Shown here: positions 7,546 to 14,227 of the stretch, in pieces | How the letters are laid out: every line of letters begins with the position of its first letter | Numbering within the stretch: position 1 is the first letter of the stretch | Assembly: GCA_905199445.1 (NCBI GenBank) | Contig: CAJKGK010000009.1 | Span: forward strand, 34,559 to 98,558 | Source of the DNA: an uncultured Lachnospiraceae bacterium | GTDB taxonomy: Bacteria > Bacillota > Clostridia > Lachnospirales > Lachnospiraceae | Length of the DNA: 64,000 nucleotides | Reading direction: 5' to 3' | Program-made: the position numbers and the translations under genes | Notes under the pieces: generated by a model | Told to the model about the DNA's origin: nothing | The model's input: only the letters and a program-made list of their open reading frames with translations | Databases searched by the model: none

Positions 7546-8325
7546 TTAACAGTCGCTCCCAATACATAAACTTAAAATGTAAACCCGCTGTGTCCCCCTG
7601 CTTTTTAAAATACTGCTGCAAATCTCCATTGTACTTCCCGTTGTATAAATATCATCCACAATAAGAACCGTGCGGTATTGCCCCGCATTTTTTCCAGGCT
7701 CAAAGGCCTTTTTCAAATTTTCCATTCGCTCTCTGGGACTAAGCTCCTTCTGAGGCTTTGTGTAGCGATTCCGCACAAGAAGCTGTAAATCCACCGGAAT
7801 ATTCAGTGCCCGACCCAGACGTTTTGCCAGAATTCCGGCCTGATTATATCCACGTTTCTGCAGTTTCAAATAATTAAGAGGCACTGCCGTAATACAATCA
7901 ATGGCATGACTTCTGATCCAGGTGCCATGACACAAAAGAATGGATTGTACATAAAAATCACCGTACGCCTGACGGCCATGATATTTAAAACCGGCAATAG
8001 AAACGGACATTTCTTTTGTATAAACCCAGACAGAAATGCCGCCGTCAAAGCTTTTCGGCCGCCGTGTACAATCAAAACAGTACGCCTGAACCGGACTGGC
8101 CACCGGCTTCCCGCATTTTAAACAACAGGGCTCACATACCCACTTAAGCTTCCCAAGGCAGCCGCTATGCACATACTGCACCGGTTTTCCAGGACGGCTG
8201 CCCACAATTTTGCCGCAAACAGGGCAGCGCCTGGGATAAATCAGATGGATCAGCCTGTCCCAATCATGCTTTAGAAATTTACACTTGCTGAACAATGAAA
8301 TTTGAACTAATTTTTTTGAATTCAC
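7546..8325 (-). CDS. comF: ComF family phosphoribosyltransferase-like protein
   Basis: A 259-residue protein with a GTG start at 8325 (AAGGAG 5 nt upstream). The N-terminus has a zinc finger (CPVCGK near residue 34, then CEPCCLKCGK and CFDC). The C-terminal phosphoribosyltransferase fold carries the PRPP-binding motif VLIVDDIYTTGST near residues 218-230 and the family motif KRGYNQAGILAKRL. ComF is needed for DNA uptake in competent bacteria, where it works with the ComFA helicase. No comFA neighbour is seen here, so competence function is uncertain. It has its own promoter in the gap after the small upstream gene. Confidence 0.88.
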   Translation of the reverse strand: MNSKKLVQISLFSKCKFLKHDWDRLIHLIYPRRCPVCGKIVGSRPGKPVQYVHSGCLGKLKWVCEPCCLKCGKPVASPVQAYCFDCTRRPKSFDGGISVWVYTKEMSVSIAGFKYHGRQAYGDFYVQSILLCHGTWIRSHAIDCITAVPLNYLKLQKRGYNQAGILAKRLGRALNIPVDLQLLVRNRYTKPQKELSPRERMENLKKAFEPGKNAGQYRTVLIVDDIYTTGSTMEICSSILKSRGTQRVYILSLCIGSDC

Positions 8326-8358
8326 AGGAACTCCTTCCCGTGGTCTCTCCTGATATGG

Positions 8359-8387
8359 ATTATAGAATGTTTTTTAAGAAATGTAAA
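8359..8387 (-). promoter_or_regulatory. Promoter of comF
   Basis: On the minus strand, TTTACA (8382-8387) and a perfect TATAAT (8359-8364) are separated by 17 nt, about 34 nt before the GTG start. It lies between the stop of the small gene at 8395 and comF. Confidence 0.65.
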
Positions 8388-8394
8388 TGGGTAT

Positions 8395-8571
8395 TCAATC
8401 CCTATCGATATATGTGTTTAAAATCCGGCGCATCTGATCCACCTTTTCCTCCGAAAATTCAAATGACCGGTCACCATCGGCCTTGTCGGCCAGCGCCCAC
8501 AGATCTTCATCATTAAACCGCCGCAGCGCTTCATTGATGACAGTCTCCTCATCTTTTACCTGTTTTTTCAT
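8395..8571 (-). CDS. Small acidic protein of unknown function (58 aa)
   Basis: A 58-residue frame from ATG 8571 to TGA 8395, preceded by a G-rich GGGGGG Shine-Dalgarno-like run. The product begins MKKQVKDEETVINEALRRFN, continues DEDLWALADKADGDRSFEFS and ends VDQMRRILNTYIDRD. It is charged, predicted helical, and has no signal or membrane segment. I do not recognise the family. A 13-bp inverted repeat and a TATAAT box lie upstream, consistent with a regulated transcription start. It is placed 69 nt ahead of comF. Codon use and the ribosome binding site support a real gene, but no homologue was checked. Confidence 0.6.
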   Translation of the reverse strand: MKKQVKDEETVINEALRRFNDEDLWALADKADGDRSFEFSEEKVDQMRRILNTYIDRD

Positions 8572-8603
8572 CCCCGCCCCCCTTGCCTTGCCCCTAGCAT
8601 ATC

Positions 8604-8633
8604 ATATTTATAACGAATTGTCGTTATAAATAT
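8604..8633 (-). promoter_or_regulatory. Perfect 13-bp inverted repeat, putative operator
   Basis: ATATTTATAACGA (8604-8616) is the exact reverse complement of TCGTTATAAATAT (8621-8633), with a 4-nt centre. On the minus strand it follows a TATAAT box at 8651-8656 by about 18 nt and precedes the small gene at 8571. This places it near +11 to +40 of the transcript. It could be a repressor site or an RNA hairpin. There is no T-run suited to termination. Confidence 0.55.
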
Positions 8634-8703
8634 TAAAATTATCGTAATCCATTATATAAACGCATACACCACATCAATAAATGTACAATCCCCATCATTA
8701 AAC

Positions 8704-8744
8704 AGGCGCTCAGATCCTGGATATCAACCAGCATCTGAGCGCCT
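8704..8744 (-). terminator. Terminator-like hairpin after the alpha-xylosidase gene
   Basis: AGGCGCTCAGAT (8704-8715) and ATCTGAGCGCCT (8733-8744) form a 12-bp stem over a 17-nt loop. The minus-strand T-run is short (GTTTAAT). It lies about 95 nt past the yicI-like stop codon. Confidence 0.6.
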
Positions 8745-8837
8745 GGGCACATACAATTTTATTTCATTTTTTCCATATAACTCTACTTCATATATCTGAG
8801 CCAATCGATGACCTGGCAGGAAAAATCAACCCATTCC

Positions 8838-11153
8838 TTACCGGATTGTGCAACTGACAACACTGCCATGGGGTTTGATAACTGTATCATTTCCCTGAAT
8901 TTCAAAATCCCCGCCTTCTCCGCCGGCAGCAAGACGGTTGACAAGGCGAATGCTGTAGGGCTGTTTTGTCTGAGCCGTCAATTTCAGACATCCATCCTTA
9001 AATTCAGACTTCAGGCTGGCCGTCCGGATTCCATGTTCATAGATCACACTCTGTGCTTCTCCTGATGGCTCGTAAACTCTAAATTCCACATGATCAGAAT
9101 AATCATATTCCGGCACATCATCCCGGCTGCCCTGGGCAATAATACTGTTTTCTTTGACAAACATCGGAATGCTCAGGTAATCATATTTCTTTTCATACCA
9201 ACGGCCGCCCTGTACAGCTTCTCCTGTCAGATAGTCTGTCCATGTGCCTTCCGGCAAATAGTATTGTCCAATGCCCTCGGCATTAAATATTGGCGCAATC
9301 ATTATATTTTCTCCAAACATATACTGTCTGTCCAGATAATGACAATTAAGATCATCGGTGAAATCCATCACCATGCTGTGCATCAGAGGCAGGCCAGTGA
9401 CTGATGTGCGTACTGCCTGGGCATAAAGATACGGCATCAGTGACATTTTCAGTCTTGCAAAGAAACGTACAACATCCACGGATTCCTCATCAAATACCCA
9501 TGGCACACGATAACTGCTGCTGCCATGAAAACGGCTGTGAGAGGAAAGAAGGCCAAACGCCGACCAGCGTTTATAAAGATCCGGTGTTGCAGTATTTTCA
9601 AAGCCGCCGATATCATGGCTCCAGAAACCAAAACCGCTGCTGGTCAGAGAAAGACCGCCCCGAAGACTTTCACCCATGGATTCATAGGTGGCATTACAGT
9701 CACCGCCCCAGTGTACAGGGAATTGCTGTCCGCCCACGGTTGCCGAACGGGCAAAAAGTACGGCCTCGCCTTTGCCTTTGACAGACTCAATGGTTTCATA
9801 AACCGTTTTATTATAAATATAAGAATAATAATTGTGCATTTTTTCCGGGTCAGCATTGTTAAAGTAAACCGCATCCGTAGGTATACGTTCGCCAAAATCT
9901 GTTTTAAAGCAGTCCACACCCATAGCCATCAGGCCTTTAAGCTTATCGGAAAACCAACGGCAGGCCTCGGGATTGGTGAAATCTACGATGGCCATCCCCG
10001 GCTGCCACATATCCCACTGCCATACATCTCCATTGGCTCGTTTAAGAAAATAGCCGCCTTTAACACCTTCCTCAAACAAAACGGAAGCCTGGGCAATATA
10101 TGGATTAATCCACACGCAAACCTTAATTCCTTTTTCATGAATTCTGCGCAGCATCCCTTCGGGATCGGGGAAAATTTTGCTGTCCCATAAAAAATCTGTC
10201 CAGTGGAACAGCTTCATCCACAGACAGTCAAAGTGGAAAACGCTTAAAGGAATACCACGGTCCAGCATACCATCAATAAAACTCATGACGGTCTTTTCAT
10301 CATAGCTTGTCACAAAGGATGTGGAAAGCCATGGGCCAAATGTCCATTCCGGAGGAAGGGACGGCTTTCCGGTTAAATCGGTATAACGGACAAGGGCATC
10401 TTTCATGGTCGGTCCGTCAATCAGGAAATAATCCAGATATTCTCCAGGCACGGAAATCCCCACCTTTGTCACGCTTTCTGAAGCGATTTCATAAGAAACC
10501 TTTTCCGGATGATTGACAAAAACACCGTAGCCCCTTGTTGACAGATAAAATGGAATATTTTTATAAGACTGATCTGTACCTGTACCACCATCTTCATTCC
10601 ATACGTCAACGGTCTGTCCATTCTTAACAAAAGGTGTAAAACGCTCACCAAGGCCGTAAATCAATTCGCCAACAGAAAGTCCCAGCTGCTGAGTCATATA
10701 GGCAGCATCACCGTTATAGCTGTAAAAATCTCCTTTCCAGTCTGTCTTAATGTAGGCCAGATCCGAGGAATCACTTTTAGTTACCAGTTTTCCATCCCGC
10801 TCATACCGCATAAACCATTCTTTTTTGCCGATCACAAGGCTCAGATGTCCGCTGTGAACTGTCAATGTCTCCTCATCTTCATCGATCTGAAGAGGGGCAT
10901 TGTCTGCAAGATTCAGTTCAAACTCCGGTTCCCGATGACGCATACCCATGTAATGCCAGGTCTGCACCCGAATAACTTCCGGTGCCGGTGCCGTAATTCG
11001 AAGTGTCAGCATTATACCGTTAATCCCACCGTTGCCTTTTGTAGGTGTTCTTAAAATAAGCTGGTGCGCATCCCTTTCAGTCTCAAACACCTGCTTTGGT
11101 GAAAAACGGGCATATCCTTCCTTCATTAGCCAGTTGCCATTTTGAAATCTCAT
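8838..11153 (-). CDS. yicI: Alpha-xylosidase, glycoside hydrolase family 31
   Basis: A 771-residue protein that aligns by eye along its whole length with E. coli YicI (772 aa), which releases alpha-1,6-xylose from isoprimeverose-type xyloglucan fragments. The N-terminal domain starts MRFQNGNWLMKEGYARFSP. The catalytic barrel has the nucleophile in CFKTDFGERIP (Asp419) and the acid/base in PVHWGGDCN (Asp485), both offset by three from YicI. FGFWSHDIGGFENTA is also conserved. There is no signal peptide, so it is cytoplasmic. The start has AGGAGG upstream. It follows the AraC regulator by 12 nt and forms an operon with it. No transporter for the substrate is adjacent. Confidence 0.93.
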   Translation of the reverse strand: MRFQNGNWLMKEGYARFSPKQVFETERDAHQLILRTPTKGNGGINGIMLTLRITAPAPEVIRVQTWHYMGMRHREPEFELNLADNAPLQIDEDEETLTVHSGHLSLVIGKKEWFMRYERDGKLVTKSDSSDLAYIKTDWKGDFYSYNGDAAYMTQQLGLSVGELIYGLGERFTPFVKNGQTVDVWNEDGGTGTDQSYKNIPFYLSTRGYGVFVNHPEKVSYEIASESVTKVGISVPGEYLDYFLIDGPTMKDALVRYTDLTGKPSLPPEWTFGPWLSTSFVTSYDEKTVMSFIDGMLDRGIPLSVFHFDCLWMKLFHWTDFLWDSKIFPDPEGMLRRIHEKGIKVCVWINPYIAQASVLFEEGVKGGYFLKRANGDVWQWDMWQPGMAIVDFTNPEACRWFSDKLKGLMAMGVDCFKTDFGERIPTDAVYFNNADPEKMHNYYSYIYNKTVYETIESVKGKGEAVLFARSATVGGQQFPVHWGGDCNATYESMGESLRGGLSLTSSGFGFWSHDIGGFENTATPDLYKRWSAFGLLSSHSRFHGSSSYRVPWVFDEESVDVVRFFARLKMSLMPYLYAQAVRTSVTGLPLMHSMVMDFTDDLNCHYLDRQYMFGENIMIAPIFNAEGIGQYYLPEGTWTDYLTGEAVQGGRWYEKKYDYLSIPMFVKENSIIAQGSRDDVPEYDYSDHVEFRVYEPSGEAQSVIYEHGIRTASLKSEFKDGCLKLTAQTKQPYSIRLVNRLAAGGEGGDFEIQGNDTVIKPHGSVVSCTIR

Positions 11154-11165
11154 CTAAAATACCTC

Positions 11166-12062
11166 CTAACCCTTGATTTGCTCCCGGGCAAATCTTTGAC
11201 GTATCTGTCCAGGCGTCGCATTAAACCGCTCCTTGAAAAGTTTGCGGAATACCTTGTAATTTTTAAAGCCGTGACGGTCCAAAATCTGATACAGCGGCAG
11301 CGTTGTCTCAAACAGGTCGCGGCAAATATAAGACAGCCTGAGTTCATTTAAATACTCCATATAAGTCAGCCCCATATACTGCTTAAAATATCTGCAAAAA
11401 TATTCGGGCTGCAGATGAATAAGTCCTGCCACTTCCGCAATGGATATCGGCCGGGTATAGTGGGCAGCCGTATAATCCAGCACTGTGGACAGCCTTACCC
11501 CCTCCTTATGGATATCACCGGATACCGAATACTTTACCAGATCGCTTTTAAAATAATGGTACATCTGGTACAAAAGCTCCAGCAAAAGACTGTTAAACCG
11601 GAACGGATAAGCGGTGGTCTTTGCCGTCATCACCCCATCCATCCGAAGCAGCAATTTCTTTATGTATCCCAGACGTTCCATGACCTTGCGGCCATCGGAT
11701 CTTAAAGGTACATCCAGCCAGATCTTTGATGCCCCCGGCATGAAACGCTCCATAAGCCCGGTAGGAATCTGAAGCAAAATGGCCCGATTCCCCTTGTCAT
11801 TTTGGGTGGAGTGAACAATCGACGGGTTAATGACCATACATTCACCGGCTTCAATCACATAACAGTTATGATTCATCAAAACCTTTGTACTGCCTTCGAG
11901 AATATAGATAATTTCCAGGGCATCATGCCAGTGCTTTGTTGTAAAGCCCTGACTATCCCACACATTTCTGAAAACAACATCCATTTCCCGGTTAATCCAA
12001 AGCTGCTCCTCCCGACCCAGCTTTCTGCTTTCAAGCTCTGTTTTTTCTTGTCTGGTTGTCAT
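11166..12062 (-). CDS. AraC family transcriptional regulator
   Basis: A 298-residue regulator. The N-terminal cupin-like sensor domain includes FTTKHWHDALEIIYILEGS and a GECMVINPSIVHS segment typical of sugar-responsive members. The C-terminal double helix-turn-helix begins near residue 195 (YTRPISIAEVAGLIHLQPEY) and ends with NYKVFRKLFKERFNATPGQIRQ. The start at 12062 is preferred over ATG codons at 12074 and 12086 because GGAGG is 5 nt upstream. It lies 12 nt before the alpha-xylosidase gene, which it probably activates in response to a xyloside. Four tandem copies of a 20-bp motif lie just upstream of its own -35 box and may be its binding sites. Confidence 0.9.
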   Translation of the reverse strand: MTTRQEKTELESRKLGREEQLWINREMDVVFRNVWDSQGFTTKHWHDALEIIYILEGSTKVLMNHNCYVIEAGECMVINPSIVHSTQNDKGNRAILLQIPTGLMERFMPGASKIWLDVPLRSDGRKVMERLGYIKKLLLRMDGVMTAKTTAYPFRFNSLLLELLYQMYHYFKSDLVKYSVSGDIHKEGVRLSTVLDYTAAHYTRPISIAEVAGLIHLQPEYFCRYFKQYMGLTYMEYLNELRLSYICRDLFETTLPLYQILDRHGFKNYKVFRKLFKERFNATPGQIRQRFAREQIKG

Positions 12063-12134
12063 AAAAGCCTCCATTATCCAAAGCATCGGTCCTCTCGATT
12101 TACTGGGGTATTTACTGACCTCTGCCTGATTTAG

Positions 12135-12163
12135 ATTATAAAATATAATTCATTGTAACACAA
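12135..12163 (-). promoter_or_regulatory. Promoter of the araC-like/yicI operon
   Basis: On the minus strand, TTGTGT (12158-12163) is followed after 17 nt by TATAAT (12135-12140). The weak -35 is as expected for an activator-dependent promoter. Tandem repeats abut it upstream at 12175-12263. Confidence 0.6.
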
Positions 12164-12174
12164 TATTTAAGATA

Positions 12175-12263
12175 ATATCGACCTATATTTAGTCAATATC
12201 GTCTTTATTTGGTCAATACCGTTTACTCAGGCAATACCGTCTTTACTCGGACAATGCCGATAC
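12175..12263 (-). repeat. Tandem array of about 20-bp direct repeats upstream of the AraC-type promoter
   Basis: Units occupy 12175-12195 (21 bp), 12196-12215 (20 bp), 12216-12233 (18 bp) and 12234-12253 (20 bp), with a partial fifth to about 12263. On the minus strand the unit is close to TGACCAAATAAAGACGATAT. The unit length, direct orientation and placement next to a weak -35 suit AraC-family half-sites. Confidence 0.6.
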
Positions 12264-12269
12264 CATAAA

Positions 12270-12318
12270 TACAAAAAGCGTTTCCAGACCTGGAATATCC
12301 CTGGTCTGAAAACGCTTT
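12270..12318 (-). terminator. Terminator of the LCP gene
   Basis: AAAGCGTTTTCAGACC and GGTCTGGAAACGCTTT pair across the palindrome at 12275-12318, with one mismatch, and TTTTTGTATTT follows on the minus strand. It lies about 20 nt after the stop codon at 12340. Confidence 0.85.
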
Positions 12319-12339
12319 AAAATTTTTATCAAACAGCCT

Positions 12340-14028
12340 TTACTGCACTGCAGCCTCTGTTTCCGGGCTGATCACTGCTCCGGCATATACCTGATCAATC
12401 TTAGCTTTAGCCGCAGCTACCGATGCCTCATCAGGAAGCATCACATAAAGCATCTGTCCCGGTGCCGAATAACAGTAACCTTCAGAATTACTTCCCACAA
12501 CAGACTGGGAAACAATATTCCATTCACTGCCGTCATTAAGCTGCATCTTAATAAGTTCGGTAATATCATTCATACTCATGCTTGTCTCAAAATTACCGTC
12601 CAGCCCGGCCAGAAGCCCTGCATAGTTCGCAAGAATTGCCGGTGACATGGCTTTCTTTATAATCGCTGTCATCACAATCTGCTGGTTTTTACCACGCTGA
12701 TTATCCCCGCCGGAAAGACTCTTTCGCTCTCTGGAGAAAGAGAGTGCATCCTCACCATTCAGATGATTCGTTCCCTGCTGGAAGCTCTTTCCATCAAAGG
12801 TGTTAAAGGCTTCCTCCACATAAACATCGACACCGCCCAGTTCATCTACAATCTTAACAACAGATGTAAAATTAACTTTTGCGTAATAATCAATATCAAT
12901 ACCATAGAGCTGCGCCAGTGTACGCATCGAACAGTCCACACCATAATTTCCTGCATGTGTCAGCTTGTCCTTCTGACCGTTGGAAACGCCTGGAAGCTCT
13001 ACATAATAGTCCCTCGGTGTTGTTGTAAGCAAAATCTGCTTTGTTTCCGGATTTACAGTTGCCAGAATATTCACATCACTTCGCCCACCGGTAGAAATAT
13101 CTCCGTACTGGTCAATACCTGTGATATAAACCGTAAATGGCTCCTTCACAACATTGGCATCTGAGGTCGGTGCATCGATCTTCGTTTCAATTTTAATATT
13201 ATCCAAAATTCGGATATCATCATTAAAGGTCTGATAATTTTCTGTAATATTGCCATTAAATGCTTCATTATAAATAATTGCATGAACCTGGCCGTTATAC
13301 AGGGCATCCACCTGCTGATTAATACTTTCAAAGTTCGTTGTTGTGATCTCTTTGCCTACATTTTCATTGATTTTTTCAATGGTATGCTGGATCTTTTCCC
13401 CGTCAATACTTGTCTGAATACCAAAAGTATAATCTGCCGCATCCCCAATACTTTGCGCCGGGTCATCCTTTAAAACAGCAATAACAATATTATCAATTTT
13501 TACATTACCTCCGGTAATACTGCCCAGAAAACTGTTTGTAATCAGCAAATAATAACTTCCGGCCACAAGAACAATGCTTAACAATACAGATTCAATCTTC
13601 CCCACAATATGGGTACCCCGGGTAAACTGGGAGAAAAATGCAAAAATCCATAAAATCAGCAGCATACCGGCCCCGATCGCCATAAACTTCATGGGAATCA
13701 TATCAATCAGAAACAGAAGTCCCAGAATAAACAGAGACAAAATTCCCTGAATCATTGCCAAAATCTTGCCGACGGTATGCTTTTTCTTTCGGGAGGACCT
13801 TTTAGGGCTTACATACTGAACATCCACCGGATGCCTTGGGTGGCTGTTTCCGGATGCAGCATTCATCTGCCGAGGATTTTTCCCCCTGTTGGAATTTGAA
13901 GCATTGCCTGGATGTGAGCCGCTGTAATGCGGCTTATAATCTTCCTCAAAATTACGGCGGCTTCTCCTGGAATTTTCCTCTGAGTTTCTCCTCGAGCCGC
14001 CCGAAGGACGCCGATTGTTTTTATCCAT
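12340..14028 (-). CDS. LytR-CpsA-Psr (LCP) family cell-wall polymer ligase
   Basis: A 562-residue membrane protein. LCP enzymes transfer polyprenyl-linked wall teichoic acid or capsule to peptidoglycan on the outer face of the membrane. A long basic, disordered cytoplasmic tail (about residues 1-85, rich in Arg, Asn and Ser) precedes three membrane helices (about 88-180). An accessory domain follows, then the LCP domain with YITGIDQYGDISTGGRSDV, TTPRDYYVEL and SFSRERKSLSGGDNQRGKNQQ, which carry the conserved Asp and Arg residues. It has its own strong promoter and terminator. It lies next to the end of the first polysaccharide operon, whose product is a likely substrate. Confidence 0.9.
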   Translation of the reverse strand: MDKNNRRPSGGSRRNSEENSRRSRRNFEEDYKPHYSGSHPGNASNSNRGKNPRQMNAASGNSHPRHPVDVQYVSPKRSSRKKKHTVGKILAMIQGILSLFILGLLFLIDMIPMKFMAIGAGMLLILWIFAFFSQFTRGTHIVGKIESVLLSIVLVAGSYYLLITNSFLGSITGGNVKIDNIVIAVLKDDPAQSIGDAADYTFGIQTSIDGEKIQHTIEKINENVGKEITTTNFESINQQVDALYNGQVHAIIYNEAFNGNITENYQTFNDDIRILDNIKIETKIDAPTSDANVVKEPFTVYITGIDQYGDISTGGRSDVNILATVNPETKQILLTTTPRDYYVELPGVSNGQKDKLTHAGNYGVDCSMRTLAQLYGIDIDYYAKVNFTSVVKIVDELGGVDVYVEEAFNTFDGKSFQQGTNHLNGEDALSFSRERKSLSGGDNQRGKNQQIVMTAIIKKAMSPAILANYAGLLAGLDGNFETSMSMNDITELIKMQLNDGSEWNIVSQSVVGSNSEGYCYSAPGQMLYVMLPDEASVAAAKAKIDQVYAGAVISPETEAAVQ

Positions 14029-14068
14029 AGTACACCTCTTTAATTTTCTTTAAACTCATTATTTGCTA

Positions 14069-14097
14069 ATTATACTACGCCGTTCCAATCATTTCAA
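14069..14097 (-). promoter_or_regulatory. Promoter of the LCP gene
   Basis: On the minus strand, TTGAAA (14092-14097) and TATAAT (14069-14074) are separated by 17 nt, about 40 nt before the start codon. AGAGGTG forms the ribosome binding site downstream. Confidence 0.75.
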
Positions 14098-14159
14098 ATA
14101 AAACAGTAAAAGTTTATTTATTTTCAAGAAAATGTAATATTTATCATCGATCTACAGTA

Positions 14160-14219
14160 CCAAAGACAACAGGGACGCCAGAAAAGCCCATGAATCCTTC
14201 TGCTTTCCAGCGTCCCTGT
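14160..14219 (-). terminator. Terminator at the end of the first polysaccharide operon
   Basis: ACAGGGACGC (minus strand, 14210-14219) pairs with GCGTCCCTGT (14169-14178), and CTGG/CCAG helps to extend the stem. The following T-run is weak (TGTCTTTGG). It starts 9 nt past the stop codon at 14228. Confidence 0.65.
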
Positions 14220-14227
14220 CTGATCAC

